Source of the DNA: Nostoc sp. NMS9
GTDB taxonomy: Bacteria > Cyanobacteriota > Cyanobacteriia > Cyanobacteriales > Nostocaceae
Assembly (NCBI RefSeq): GCF_017114995.1
Contig: NZ_JABXKL010000050.1
Location: 24,725 to 88,724, forward strand
Length of the DNA: 64,000 bases
Direction: 5' to 3'
The notes beneath the pieces are model-generated. The model was not told the DNA's origin and did not search any database. It saw only the letters and a program-made list of their open reading frames with translations. The position numbers and the translations under genes are program-made. Below are positions 8,080 through 17,063 of the stretch, piece by piece (the first letter of the stretch is position 1; every line of letters starts with the position of its first letter).

Positions 8080-9219
8080 ATGTTGCAGCTACTAACCAAT
8101 ATGTTTTTCTCACGACTATTTAATAGCTCATTTTGGGCATTACTTCGCAAAGAAATCAATCAAATTTTGCGAGATAAGCAGTTAATTATTCTGCTGATCG
8201 TGCCACCAACAATGCAATTATTACTTTATGGATTTGCACTTAATCCCGATGTACATAATTTGAAATTGGGTGTTATTGATTATGCCAATATAGGTGCTAG
8301 TCGGGAACTTGTTCAGGCAATGACCTCTAATAGCATTTTTAGCATAGAATCTGTACCAACAACTGAGAAAGATTTGAGCCGTCAAGTAGAAGAAGGCAAA
8401 CTCAATCTAGGGGTGATTATTCCACCAGAATTCCCTAGAAAGCTGGCAACAAAAGAAGCTGAGATTCAAGTATTCATTGATGGAGTGGATGCAAACGCAG
8501 CAGGTATTGCTAGTGGTTACATGACTCAGATTATTCAAAATTATAATCGTAACCTTGGGCAAACCCAGCTGAATTTTCCGGTATCACTCCAAGTGGTATT
8601 TTTGTATAATCCGGGACTAATAAGTAGCTGGTATTTTGTGCCGGGAGTCATGGGTTTAGTGTTAACGCTTGTTGGAACACTAGTTTCATCAGTCGCTGTC
8701 GTGCGAGAGAAAGATAGCGGAACTTTGGAGCAATTACTTATGACACCAGCTGCAAACTGGGAAATTTTGCTTTCCAAAATTTTGCCTTTAGCGTTTTTGC
8801 TCATGGGAGATATTCTGCTAGCTTTGACTTTAGGACAACTGGTGTTTGGTTTACCGTTGCGTGGAAATTTTCTACTATTTTTTGGGCTGTCAATTATCTA
8901 TCTGCTGGTTGGGATAAGTATAGGTATTATGTTAGCGATGTTTTCCAGCTCGCAACAACAGGTGGTATTGATGTCATTTTTCGTCAATATGCCGATATTG
9001 CAGACTTCTGGGGTGCTTGCCCCTATCGAAGCCATGCCTCCCTTTTTTCAAGTCCTATCTCTACTGAATCCCTTACGTCATTATATTGCCATTGTTCGAG
9101 GGATTTTACTTAAAGGGGTTGGTTTAGATGTGTTATGGATGCATATTCTGGCATTGCTTAGTATTGCTGTTGTGTTATTAACTATTAGTCTTAGCAAGTT
9201 TCGCAATCAATTAAGTTAG
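8080..9219 (+). CDS. ABC-2 exporter permease (YbhR-like)
   Basis: 379 residues, paralogous to the preceding permease: N-terminal helix (LIILLIVPPTMQLLLYGFAL), extracytoplasmic domain with VFIDGVDANAAGIA, then the cytosolic motif VVREKDSGTLEQLLMTP and five helices. An in-frame ATG at 8101 gives an alternative start seven codons later. It is the last gene of the exporter operon. The following DNA (9220 on) is mobile-element debris, so any further operon genes would have been lost. Confidence 0.9.
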   Translation: MLQLLTNMFFSRLFNSSFWALLRKEINQILRDKQLIILLIVPPTMQLLLYGFALNPDVHNLKLGVIDYANIGASRELVQAMTSNSIFSIESVPTTEKDLSRQVEEGKLNLGVIIPPEFPRKLATKEAEIQVFIDGVDANAAGIASGYMTQIIQNYNRNLGQTQLNFPVSLQVVFLYNPGLISSWYFVPGVMGLVLTLVGTLVSSVAVVREKDSGTLEQLLMTPAANWEILLSKILPLAFLLMGDILLALTLGQLVFGLPLRGNFLLFFGLSIIYLLVGISIGIMLAMFSSSQQQVVLMSFFVNMPILQTSGVLAPIEAMPPFFQVLSLLNPLRHYIAIVRGILLKGVGLDVLWMHILALLSIAVVLLTISLSKFRNQLS

Positions 9220-9433
9220 AGGATGTCTGATACTAAGTCTTTATGGGGTCTAAGCAGGATAAGTGGTGCGTAAAAACAGTAAGGATTCAAGTAGCGACAT
9301 ATTGACAAACGGGACGGTTGGGGTAGAATATCGCAATTATGGATAAAGACATGCCTAAAAAGCAAGACCAGGAAAGCCTCTGCCAGTTACCTACAGAACA
9401 ACTGGTCAACATGATCATTGAGCAGGCGATGTG
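9220..9433 (+). mobile_element. Insertion sequence relic with transposase N-terminus (IS66-like)
   Basis: An ATG at 9339 opens MDKDMPKKQDQESLCQ, then LPTEQLVNMIIEQA, the start typical of cyanobacterial IS66-type transposases (N-terminal part before the helix-turn-helix region). Homology stops near 9433 and the frame ends at 9449 in unrelated sequence, so only about 31 transposase codons remain. The junction falls inside the 3' end of the minus-strand gene to the right, which it truncates. The IS family name is from recall of this N-terminal sequence and is the least certain part. Confidence 0.6.
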
Positions 9434-10187
9434 CTTTATCAGAGATTAAGGGAGTTTTTAAAGTTTGCCATTTTATCTGGTTGTTCTCTTGAAATAACCA
9501 ATATAAGCTAGTATTCTCAGAAATTGGACTATTAGTAATTTCATGCTTACGAGCAATTTGATAGTTGAGTAAAGCATAGGGTGATATTTTATGATTATTC
9601 AAAAATTCTTGAATGAAATCATCAAATTCCTTTCTTAAAAAAATCCTTATACTCTCCTCAACTGAATCATCAATTTTTACGTTATTACGATTGACTTTTA
9701 GGTTAATTCCTTGATGAGATGTAGAATCTGGTGTTAAATCTATTGTGACCGACATATTTGTGGAAAACATATTTTTTCCTAGTTCTCTGTTACCCACCAA
9801 GGAGGAAATATTGAAATTCATTCCTTTCCAGCTTATTCTCTGACTTCTACAATTAAGTATATAAAAATAAGAATCATTATAGTTAAGTTCTTTTAGTATA
9901 ATCTCAGTACTCTCTGCGGTTTCTAAGAAAGCAAAGGATACTTGATTGTTTAATTCAAAATAAGGTAAATAAACGCGATATTTTCCTAACTTGTTCGGTA
10001 ATTCACCCTCCTTTGTCTCCCACTTCAAGCATTCTTTTAGCTTTTCTCTATAGTTTGAAACATCAGCAGATAAATTTTCAGCTTCTTCAGAGCTATTATT
10101 TATAGAATTTAGCCATTTTCGCCATTCTGTCAAAAACCCAGTAAAATCCTCTTCTACCTCTTTAGAAAAGGCTTCTTTCTTGCAAAT
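9387..10187 (-). pseudogene. C-terminal part of TIR-GHKL protein, downstream of amber codon
   Basis: This is in the same frame as the gene ending at 10188: after the TAG the frame reads ICKKEAFSKEVEEDFTGF and continues without another stop for 267 codons. Its content suits the domain that follows a GHKL ATPase in Hsp90-like proteins: RISWKGMNFNISSL, MSVTIDLTPDS and GINLKVNRN, which resembles the 'dLT......lsVNR' segment. The last codons (about HRLLNDHVDQLFCR) come from the antisense of the transposase relic, so the native C-terminus is lost. It has no start of its own with a ribosome binding site; a TTG at 10133 is the first candidate. It is expressed only if the amber codon is read through. 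Confidence 0.8.
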
Positions 10188-12458
10188 CTATCCTGGTTTA
10201 AATTCAAGTTTTTGTTCTGGAAAATCAGATATAAAGTTAAAATTGCAGGGAATATAGTCCAGTACATTTTGAAGAAAGCTTCTCAACTTTGAAACAAATT
10301 TAGATAAATTTTCGCGAGACAAGTTTTTATCAAAAATTTCTTTTTCCTGAACAGGAGAGTTTTCTTTTTTAGATATAACTGTAGATATAACTTCGGGTTT
10401 TAGTAAAAGACGTATTTCTGTACCAGGAGAATTATTTTGGATGTTTGTTAGTTCACCAAATGACCCTATTCCCTCAGTTTCAAACTTCCATCCGTTGTTG
10501 TTATCATCACCAGGTGACAAACTACGTCGTGTCTTTATTACTACTCTTTCAGCTAACATAAAGTAGCTTAATACACCTATTCCAAATTTTCCTGTACGTC
10601 CTACAGAAAATCCATATTTTTGGCATTCACGTTCCAAATTAATTATCTTACGCTGTCTAGCAGAACCGCTTACCAAGAGATAGTTCTGAATAATATCTTT
10701 GGTCATACCAACGCCATCATCAGTACATACCAGCCAAATACCATCGCTATCTTTCTCAATTTTTAAGTTCACAGAGTGTTGTAAATTTAAAAACTGACGA
10801 TTAGCTACATCTTTGATTTCTTTAAGGCGCTTGTAGGCAATCTCCTCACGAACAGCATCAAAAGCATTCTGGAGAAGTTCACGTACTGCATATAAATGAT
10901 CTCCGTAAAGTGATATACCAGAGAGTAACTCCAAAATTTTATTTGTATCTGGTCGAAAAGCACCATCAATGTACTCATAATTATCAGGTATAATATTTCG
11001 TTGAATGGCTATTTGCAAATCCCAAAGGTTTTTAGTATCTGTTCCTTCTAAGAGTTTGTAGCAATCTGTCAATACATGATCCATTTCATTCGCTAGTATC
11101 TCACTGGCACGATGTATGATAGCTTTTTTCGGATAAATCAAAAGCGATATTTGTGATTTATCTTTCAGTTTAGAAACAGTAGCTGGATATTTTACATATT
11201 TATCGTTTTTCCACCAATAAATTAATTCTGTAGAATTTATATTGTAGTCTTGCAAAATTACATCAGGAATTTGTACAGGGTCAAAAGCAAGAATATTTGC
11301 TGCTTGCACCACTGCTATAAGGTACCTTAGACGAAGCCCTTGAATTGGATTGCTGTTTGTAACTAGTGGATTGTCAGCTATCTCCTTATCCTTGTTTTTC
11401 AGATAAGGACTTTTGCACAACAACATTAAATTATCTCGAACACGTTTATCAGGAACCTCCTGATTGAGAGATTCTTCTATCCAAGTTATGCTCCAATCTT
11501 TATGGCGATCGTAACAATAATAAGTTATTAGCCTGTCAGCCAGTCGTTTAGTTTTTTCATCTGGCTCTCCTTCTCCTTGCCATAAAGGCGCTTCAACTCC
11601 CTCAGGTTCATCATCCAACCATTTCTGAAAATCCTCAATTTCTTGATCAGATAGTCCGTGTTCTTCAGGTTTTCTAAGGAGATAGTGATGATAAAGGCTC
11701 ACCTTACCGTATTTAGGCGTTAGACAAATATCGAGAAGATAGGCTGATAGAAGTAATAACTCCAATTCATCTGCTGATAATTCAGGTTTCTCGTCTTTAG
11801 GCAGCAGTGACGGAGAAATAACATCTGCCATTCTTTGAGCTACCCTGTCTCCACGTTCAGGATCATAAAGAGTAAAAGTATCGGCTGTACTTGGTTCAGG
11901 AGGTGAGAGAAATTGTTGAAGTTTTGTAAAAATTTGAGTTAGAGTATCTTCAACTGATTTCGATTCAGACGAATTTATGCGCTGTAAAGCTTGGTAAAGT
12001 TCTGTTTGTTTATATGTTTGGTTGTTATGGTCTTTAGGAATACCTGATAGCAGACGGTTAAAGGCTATCTCATCATTAAAATTATTAAAATTTATCCAAT
12101 TTATTGTTCTTAAAAAAGGGTAACTTTGTGGAACCTCTTTCACATCTGGTAACAATATAGAAATTCGTAGCAGTTCTCCATCTACTTTGTTTCTTTCTCT
12201 ATTTTCATTGTTAATAACGCGTATTTCTTCATCTTGTGTAGTACCAACTCCGTTCGAACCGAAAAAGATAAGAGCAGATTTAGATTTTCTGATAGCAGTT
12301 CCAATTTTTTCTTCAAAAACTGTTCCAAGTGGAATTCCTTCTTCATCCCACCACACCTTCAACTCATTTTGTTGAAGTTTTTCAATAATATTTTTAACAA
12401 ATTTTACATCATCTCTTTTGTAAGAAATGAAAACGTCATACTCAAACTGTTTACTCAT
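10188..12458 (-). CDS. TIR / degenerate HD / GHKL (Hsp90-like) ATPase protein
   Basis: 756 residues to an in-frame TAG. Residues 1-150 are a TIR domain (DVFISYKRDD at the start, WWDEEGIPLG, then FEEKIGTAIRKSKSALIFFG); the Glu in FEEKI is a candidate NADase catalytic residue. Residues about 215-460 look like an HD-phosphohydrolase fold that has lost its metal ligands (LLLLSAYLLDICLTP where an active enzyme has HD; later LRYLIAVVQAANILAFD). Residues about 500-720 are a GHKL ATPase: N box ELLQNAFDAV, G1 box DDGVGM, G2 box GRTGKFGIGVLSYF. The layout is that of bacterial conflict or stress sensors, with TIR as the effector. It follows a helical-protein gene by 17 bp on the same strand. The frame continues after the stop, so the protein is probably cut short by a nonsense mutation. 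Confidence 0.85.
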   Translation of the reverse strand: MSKQFEYDVFISYKRDDVKFVKNIIEKLQQNELKVWWDEEGIPLGTVFEEKIGTAIRKSKSALIFFGSNGVGTTQDEEIRVINNENRERNKVDGELLRISILLPDVKEVPQSYPFLRTINWINFNNFNDEIAFNRLLSGIPKDHNNQTYKQTELYQALQRINSSESKSVEDTLTQIFTKLQQFLSPPEPSTADTFTLYDPERGDRVAQRMADVISPSLLPKDEKPELSADELELLLLSAYLLDICLTPKYGKVSLYHHYLLRKPEEHGLSDQEIEDFQKWLDDEPEGVEAPLWQGEGEPDEKTKRLADRLITYYCYDRHKDWSITWIEESLNQEVPDKRVRDNLMLLCKSPYLKNKDKEIADNPLVTNSNPIQGLRLRYLIAVVQAANILAFDPVQIPDVILQDYNINSTELIYWWKNDKYVKYPATVSKLKDKSQISLLIYPKKAIIHRASEILANEMDHVLTDCYKLLEGTDTKNLWDLQIAIQRNIIPDNYEYIDGAFRPDTNKILELLSGISLYGDHLYAVRELLQNAFDAVREEIAYKRLKEIKDVANRQFLNLQHSVNLKIEKDSDGIWLVCTDDGVGMTKDIIQNYLLVSGSARQRKIINLERECQKYGFSVGRTGKFGIGVLSYFMLAERVVIKTRRSLSPGDDNNNGWKFETEGIGSFGELTNIQNNSPGTEIRLLLKPEVISTVISKKENSPVQEKEIFDKNLSRENLSKFVSKLRSFLQNVLDYIPCNFNFISDFPEQKLEFKPG

Positions 12459-12475
12459 CTATTTAACTCTCTTAG

Positions 12476-13000
12476 TTACTGCTCTACTCCCGCAATCACT
12501 GCCAAGGCATTAGCATATTGTTCCAAATCTCTTCTAAGCTGTGCAAGTTCCTCCCGCAACTTAGGTTCTTCAGACCAATTCTGTTCATGTTCTTTGGGAC
12601 TTAAATCAGCAGGACGCTTTGCTTCCCACGCTTGTAAGAAAGGATGCCATTTGCTGAGAAAGGGACGCAAACCATTGTTCAATACAATAATTGCGATTCC
12701 TCCAACGGACTCACGAGAAGCACCTACATTTGGACCCGCCTGTTTGAGAATTTCACGGGTTGTGCCAAATAAGCTATATAAAGAATTCAAAGCTTCACGC
12801 ACCAGTCCTTGATCAACTTCCAAAGGTTGCACAGCAATGCGTGTCACAAGTTCAATGTAAAGTGACCATGCTGCTCTGCATTCTGTAGGATCTGCTTCCC
12901 ACTCAGCCGCACCAATTCCAAAGGGAAGTCTTACCGATACTTTCTTTAAAACAGCAGGATCTTGTCTAACCCCAAGAATTTCTCTTATCCAAGAAAGCAT
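12476..13000 (-). CDS. Helical protein in operon with TIR-GHKL gene
   Basis: About 174 residues starting MLSWIREILG; the open frame extends 13 codons further upstream, but that part looks non-native. It appears all-helical, with a conserved-looking centre (CRAAWSLYIELVTRIAVQPL, then LRPFLSKWHPFLQAWE) and a C-terminal amphipathic stretch (LREELAQLRRDLEQYANAL). There is no signal peptide or membrane segment. It sits 17 bp upstream of the TIR-GHKL gene, so the two are almost surely one operon. I do not recognise the family. A regulator, inhibitor or activator of the TIR protein is a guess from context. Confidence 0.75.
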   Translation of the reverse strand: MLSWIREILGVRQDPAVLKKVSVRLPFGIGAAEWEADPTECRAAWSLYIELVTRIAVQPLEVDQGLVREALNSLYSLFGTTREILKQAGPNVGASRESVGGIAIIVLNNGLRPFLSKWHPFLQAWEAKRPADLSPKEHEQNWSEEPKLREELAQLRRDLEQYANALAVIAGVEQ

Positions 13001-13119
13001 TATAACCTGGGTGAATTTTCTATTAAAATAATAACCCAAGTTGCGGGTTATGAAATTCCAAGTGCTTGGTAACGGTCGATTCAGTAGGGTATGTTAGGCT
13101 GAAGCCGTAACGTATGATG

Positions 13120-14508
13120 TTACACTACTATTGGTGATGTAATTATACCCTTTGCCTCTAAGGTAGCCGCAACCCGTAAAATTAACGCTTCATTATATGG
13201 TGCTGCTATTAATTGCACACCCAGAGGTAAGGCATTTGGGCGCAAAATTGGTACTGATAAAACGGGTAAGCCAATAAAAGATAATGGTTGAGTAAATAGC
13301 CCTAAATGAGGACGGACAAGAATTTCTTCGCCATCCAAAATCATGGTTTGTTGACCAATTAGCGGCGCAGAAATTGGTGTAGTTGGGGCAAGAATTACAT
13401 CGACATTTTGAAACACTTCCCGAATGCGATCGCGATACCATCTTCTAAACCGTTGTGCTTGAAGATACCAACTACTAGGAATTAATGCTCCAGCTAAAAA
13501 GCGATCGCGTGTCGCTGGATCAAAATCTTCAGGACGCGATCGCAACTTATCCAAATGCAGATTTGCGCCCTCGCTAGCTGTAATTACAAAGGCTGCTGCA
13601 CGGGCGCGATGTGCTTCTGGTATGATTACGTATTTAGTAACTTCTATTGCATCAGCTACCTTTTGCACTGCTGCTAAAGCTTCCGGTTCTGCACCTTTAG
13701 TGAAATAATCAGCTGCAATGGCAATTCTAATATCGGAAATATCTTGTTTGAGCTGTGGTAAACATAATTCAGCTGGACGCTTTGTACAAATGGGATCGCG
13801 ATCGTCTTCTCCCTGAAGCACATCAAACACCGTAGCGATATCCTGCACCGAACGCGCAAAAGGGCCAATATGGTCAAAACTGCTAGAAAATAAAGCTACC
13901 CCAGCACGAGATAACCTTCCATAAGTTGGCTTGAAACCAAAAACGCCACACAACGCCGCCGGAACGCGAATTGAACCATTAGTATCAGAACCCAACGTCA
14001 GCGGTACTAACCCAGCCGCCACCGCCGCCGCCGAACCGCCCGATGAACCACCAGCAACTCGCTGTAAATCATGGGGGTTGTGAGTAGCACCGTAATGGGA
14101 GTTTTCTGTTACAAACCCATAAGCGTACTCATCCATATTCAAAGCACCAACTAGCACAGCACCCGCTTGCTTCAACTTCGCTACTGCGGTTGCATTTTGA
14201 GTAGCTGCTGGGTTTACTGCATTGATTTTCGATCCCGCTAGAGTCGTAAAACCAGCGATATCGAAGAGATTTTTCACCGCAAAAGGCACACCAGCAAGCA
14301 CTCCAGAATGATTACCTTGGGCAATTTCCCTATCAATCAGTGCTGCATCTGTTAAAGCTGTCTCAGCAGTTATAGTCGTAAAACAGTTGAATAGATGATT
14401 TCGCGTTGCTATTCGTGCTAACGCAGCTTTCGTAACTTCCACTGCGCTAACTTTACCTTCGCGTACAGCAGTTGATATTGTTATGGCATCGGCTGAATCA
14501 AAATTCAT
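13120..14508 (-). CDS. atzE: AtzE-family amidohydrolase (amidase signature)
   Basis: A 462-residue amidase-signature enzyme with the full Ser-cisSer-Lys triad: Lys79 (PFAVKNLFDIAG), Ser155 in VAGGSSGGSAAAV, and Ser179 in GSDTNGSIRVPAA. The TNGS form of the last motif and the upstream DUF4089 gene point to the AtzE group. Its type member hydrolyses 1-carboxybiuret in cyanuric acid breakdown as a complex with the small protein AtzG. The 462-residue length is normal. Cyanurate hydrolase and allophanate hydrolase genes are not nearby, so the natural substrate may be another small amide or urea derivative. AtzG lies 100 bp upstream on the same strand. Confidence 0.88.
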   Translation of the reverse strand: MNFDSADAITISTAVREGKVSAVEVTKAALARIATRNHLFNCFTTITAETALTDAALIDREIAQGNHSGVLAGVPFAVKNLFDIAGFTTLAGSKINAVNPAATQNATAVAKLKQAGAVLVGALNMDEYAYGFVTENSHYGATHNPHDLQRVAGGSSGGSAAAVAAGLVPLTLGSDTNGSIRVPAALCGVFGFKPTYGRLSRAGVALFSSSFDHIGPFARSVQDIATVFDVLQGEDDRDPICTKRPAELCLPQLKQDISDIRIAIAADYFTKGAEPEALAAVQKVADAIEVTKYVIIPEAHRARAAAFVITASEGANLHLDKLRSRPEDFDPATRDRFLAGALIPSSWYLQAQRFRRWYRDRIREVFQNVDVILAPTTPISAPLIGQQTMILDGEEILVRPHLGLFTQPLSFIGLPVLSVPILRPNALPLGVQLIAAPYNEALILRVAATLEAKGIITSPIVV

Positions 14509-14608
14509 GCTGAAATATTAAGAGATAGCGCGTTTAGCTTTTTGAGTAATAGCAGTCAGCAATAGTTTTTGCTTCACTAAAACATCAAGATAGCTATTCT
14601 TGAAACAA

Positions 14609-14797
14609 TTATGGTTCAAAAACTGGTGCAACTTCAATTTCCTCTGGTAAAGGGAAAGAATTTACCAGATTAGCGATCGCCATAATTCTCTCAAAATTTG
14701 CCACCACACCATCACGATACTCATCTCTGATCTCTAAATCCAACAACAACCCCATCAGATCGACATACTCACCCACATCAAACTCTTCTCTTCTCAT
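14609..14797 (-). CDS. atzG: AtzG-like DUF4089 protein
   Basis: A 62-residue protein with the DUF4089 pattern: YVDLMGLLLDLEI, then GVVANFERIMAIANLV and the end FPLPEEIEVAPVF. AtzG-type proteins bind AtzE-type amidases and stabilise the complex. I chose the ATG at 14797, with AAGGAAGAGAG directly upstream; the open frame reaches 14839, but those 14 extra codons (CRRLPQRRKG...) lie in a dispersed Nostoc repeat. It is the first gene of the pair with the amidohydrolase. Confidence 0.85.
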   Translation of the reverse strand: MRREEFDVGEYVDLMGLLLDLEIRDEYRDGVVANFERIMAIANLVNSFPLPEEIEVAPVFEP

Positions 14798-14933
14798 CTC
14801 TCTTCCTTTGCGCCTTTGCGGTAGCCTGCGGCAAGCCAAAGCCTCTACGTTATCTTAAACTTATAACTTCTTGCGACAACAGCGATACCCAGGTAGTGAC
14901 ATACAATTCTGTAGGGAATGCAACGTCTCTATA

Positions 14934-17063
14934 TTAATTTGGTTTTCCATAGTAGATTCCTTTACCATCGGTGCCAATGAAAACTAGCCCAAATTGCTGT
15001 CTGCTAGCTTCCATCACGTTCGGGACATTGCCGATGGGATATAGAGGATTAGAGATGTTTGTCCATGTTTGCCCTCTATCCAAAGAACGGAAAATTCCTC
15101 CTCCCATACCAATGATTTTGCCATATAAATATAGTGCTGGAATTGTACTTCCTGTTTGTGGTTTGCCAAAGGCAAATAAATAAGCTTTCTCCACACCAGC
15201 TATTTTGGCAAACTTCGTACCACCGTTTGTTGAACGATAAAGCCCATTCGAATTGAGACTTATCCAAACTTCGTTACTCACCCCCGGAACTGTTTTGAGC
15301 ATAGACCAATCTTCGCTAGGAAGTGATGAGTTGACAATACTGAAGTATGCAGCTCCATCCTTACTGCGGTAGACTTTGCCACCGTTATAGTAGTAAAAAA
15401 TATTGCCATTTACTTTGTCTGATGCCAATGGTTGACCCCAGTACCACGGCCCCTTGGGTCCGTTGGGTAAACCTGATACTCCACTCCAAGAAGCTCCACC
15501 GTTAGTTGTACGTATAGGTTGTTTCTCGCTGGCGATCGCTACAAACAAATTTGGATTACTTGCAGACATAGCTACCCGTAGTGGCATAGTGTTCTGCGGA
15601 AAGGAGGAAAAGTTTTTCCAGGTATGTCCGCCATCTGTGGAAGTTCCTCCTGTAAAGGTATTGAACCCTCGATGTCCGCCAACGCGTACCATACGTAAGG
15701 GATCTTTTTCACTGTAGGCAATGCTGTATGTTTCTTGATACCAAGGGCCGTTACTACCACCCAATTGAGTAGATGGGTAAGTATCTAATTTCTGGCCATG
15801 GTTAAAGCCTTCTACATCAGCCACACCGCTTAACAATAGTGGGCCTTTTGGAGGTGAGATGAGTTCAAAAGCAACTGTTTCCTCATGTCCTTTTTCATAG
15901 TTAGACCAGATAGGCTTGTTAGCATTGATATTGTCTGTCTGCCAAGTTCCGAACCAGTCTGTTAACCAAACTTTGCCAGCAATATTTGGGTCAAATTCAA
16001 TCGCTGAAGCCGCAGAAGCAAAATACCAGTTTGGCCACCAAGGTACTTGAGGATTCAATGAATGGCTTTTCTGTTGCCATGTAGCGCCACCATCGGTAGA
16101 TTGAAAGACTCTAGAGTAATTAGTACTTTCATGGTATTGGTCATAAGTAACTAAAACGTGATTAGAGTTATTGGGATCTATAGAAAGCCCATTAAATGAA
16201 ATAGTTTTGATGTTAGTTGGCGTAATATTGCTCCAAGCCCCATTTGCATATTTGCTAACTCCTGAAGTGTGCGTTACATACAGTACTCCATTGCTATTAA
16301 GCACCATTCGATTTGCTTTTGATGGGCTTCCGGCTATTCTGATCCAGGTAACACCTGTATCGGTAGACTTATATATCCCGTCTCCATAGGCATTTGCATA
16401 AAGCAAGCCAGAATTCTTTTTGCTAAACAAAATTCCTGTAATACCAATGGATGCATTGGGTTTTCCAGAGAAAGAACTTACTTTCTTCCATGTTTGACCA
16501 GCATTCACCGACTTCCATAGCCCATCCAAACGTGAACCAAAGAAGATGATATTAGAATTAAATGGATTAACTCCCAGCCTTTCCCCCGTCCATCGCTTAG
16601 TTTCGTTGCCACCCATTGGCAAATCTATGTTCAGTTTGCTCCAGGTTTGACCTTTATTGGTCGATTTGAAGATTGTTCCTAAGCCAGCCTTAGTATATTT
16701 GCCTGCCGCGATATAGACAACATTTGGATTGTTAGGGTCAAGCGCTAATCCTTCTCCGCCGTAGTAGTTACTTTTATCAGACCCAAACTGATCTGTTAAT
16801 GGAATCCATCTCTTCTCTAGCGAATTCCAACGATAGAAGCCACCTATATCGGTTCTAATGTAGGCTAAATTCCGCTCTAGAGGATGCAGATAAATATTGG
16901 TAACATAGCCTCCTCCCCCTATAGAGACTTGATTCCATTGATACTCAGATGTTGTTGCGCTGCGACTAGGTTCAACAATTGTAAGTGCTATGGTCGTAGC
17001 TAGAGTGAGCATAGAAAAGCGAATTATTTTCCTTAAAGGAATATGAAACAAGCGAATGCTCAT
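14934..17063 (-). CDS. Secreted GH74-family glycoside hydrolase (xyloglucanase-like)
   Basis: 709 residues with an N-terminal signal peptide (hydrophobic IIRFSMLTLATTIALTIV, cleavage near residue 35). The mature start WNQVSIGGGGYVTNIYLHP and RTDIGGFYRW are hallmarks of GH74, which splits xyloglucan and related beta-glucans with two seven-bladed propellers. Repeated blade motifs such as STNKGQTW, SVNAGQTW, STDTGVTW, STDGGATW, STDGGHTW and SLDRGQTW run through the protein. The Asp of RTDIGG fits one catalytic acid; the partner should lie in the second propeller. There is no carbohydrate-binding or dockerin module. It stands alone with about 250 bp of AT-rich DNA upstream. Confidence 0.88.
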   Translation of the reverse strand: MSIRLFHIPLRKIIRFSMLTLATTIALTIVEPSRSATTSEYQWNQVSIGGGGYVTNIYLHPLERNLAYIRTDIGGFYRWNSLEKRWIPLTDQFGSDKSNYYGGEGLALDPNNPNVVYIAAGKYTKAGLGTIFKSTNKGQTWSKLNIDLPMGGNETKRWTGERLGVNPFNSNIIFFGSRLDGLWKSVNAGQTWKKVSSFSGKPNASIGITGILFSKKNSGLLYANAYGDGIYKSTDTGVTWIRIAGSPSKANRMVLNSNGVLYVTHTSGVSKYANGAWSNITPTNIKTISFNGLSIDPNNSNHVLVTYDQYHESTNYSRVFQSTDGGATWQQKSHSLNPQVPWWPNWYFASAASAIEFDPNIAGKVWLTDWFGTWQTDNINANKPIWSNYEKGHEETVAFELISPPKGPLLLSGVADVEGFNHGQKLDTYPSTQLGGSNGPWYQETYSIAYSEKDPLRMVRVGGHRGFNTFTGGTSTDGGHTWKNFSSFPQNTMPLRVAMSASNPNLFVAIASEKQPIRTTNGGASWSGVSGLPNGPKGPWYWGQPLASDKVNGNIFYYYNGGKVYRSKDGAAYFSIVNSSLPSEDWSMLKTVPGVSNEVWISLNSNGLYRSTNGGTKFAKIAGVEKAYLFAFGKPQTGSTIPALYLYGKIIGMGGGIFRSLDRGQTWTNISNPLYPIGNVPNVMEASRQQFGLVFIGTDGKGIYYGKPN

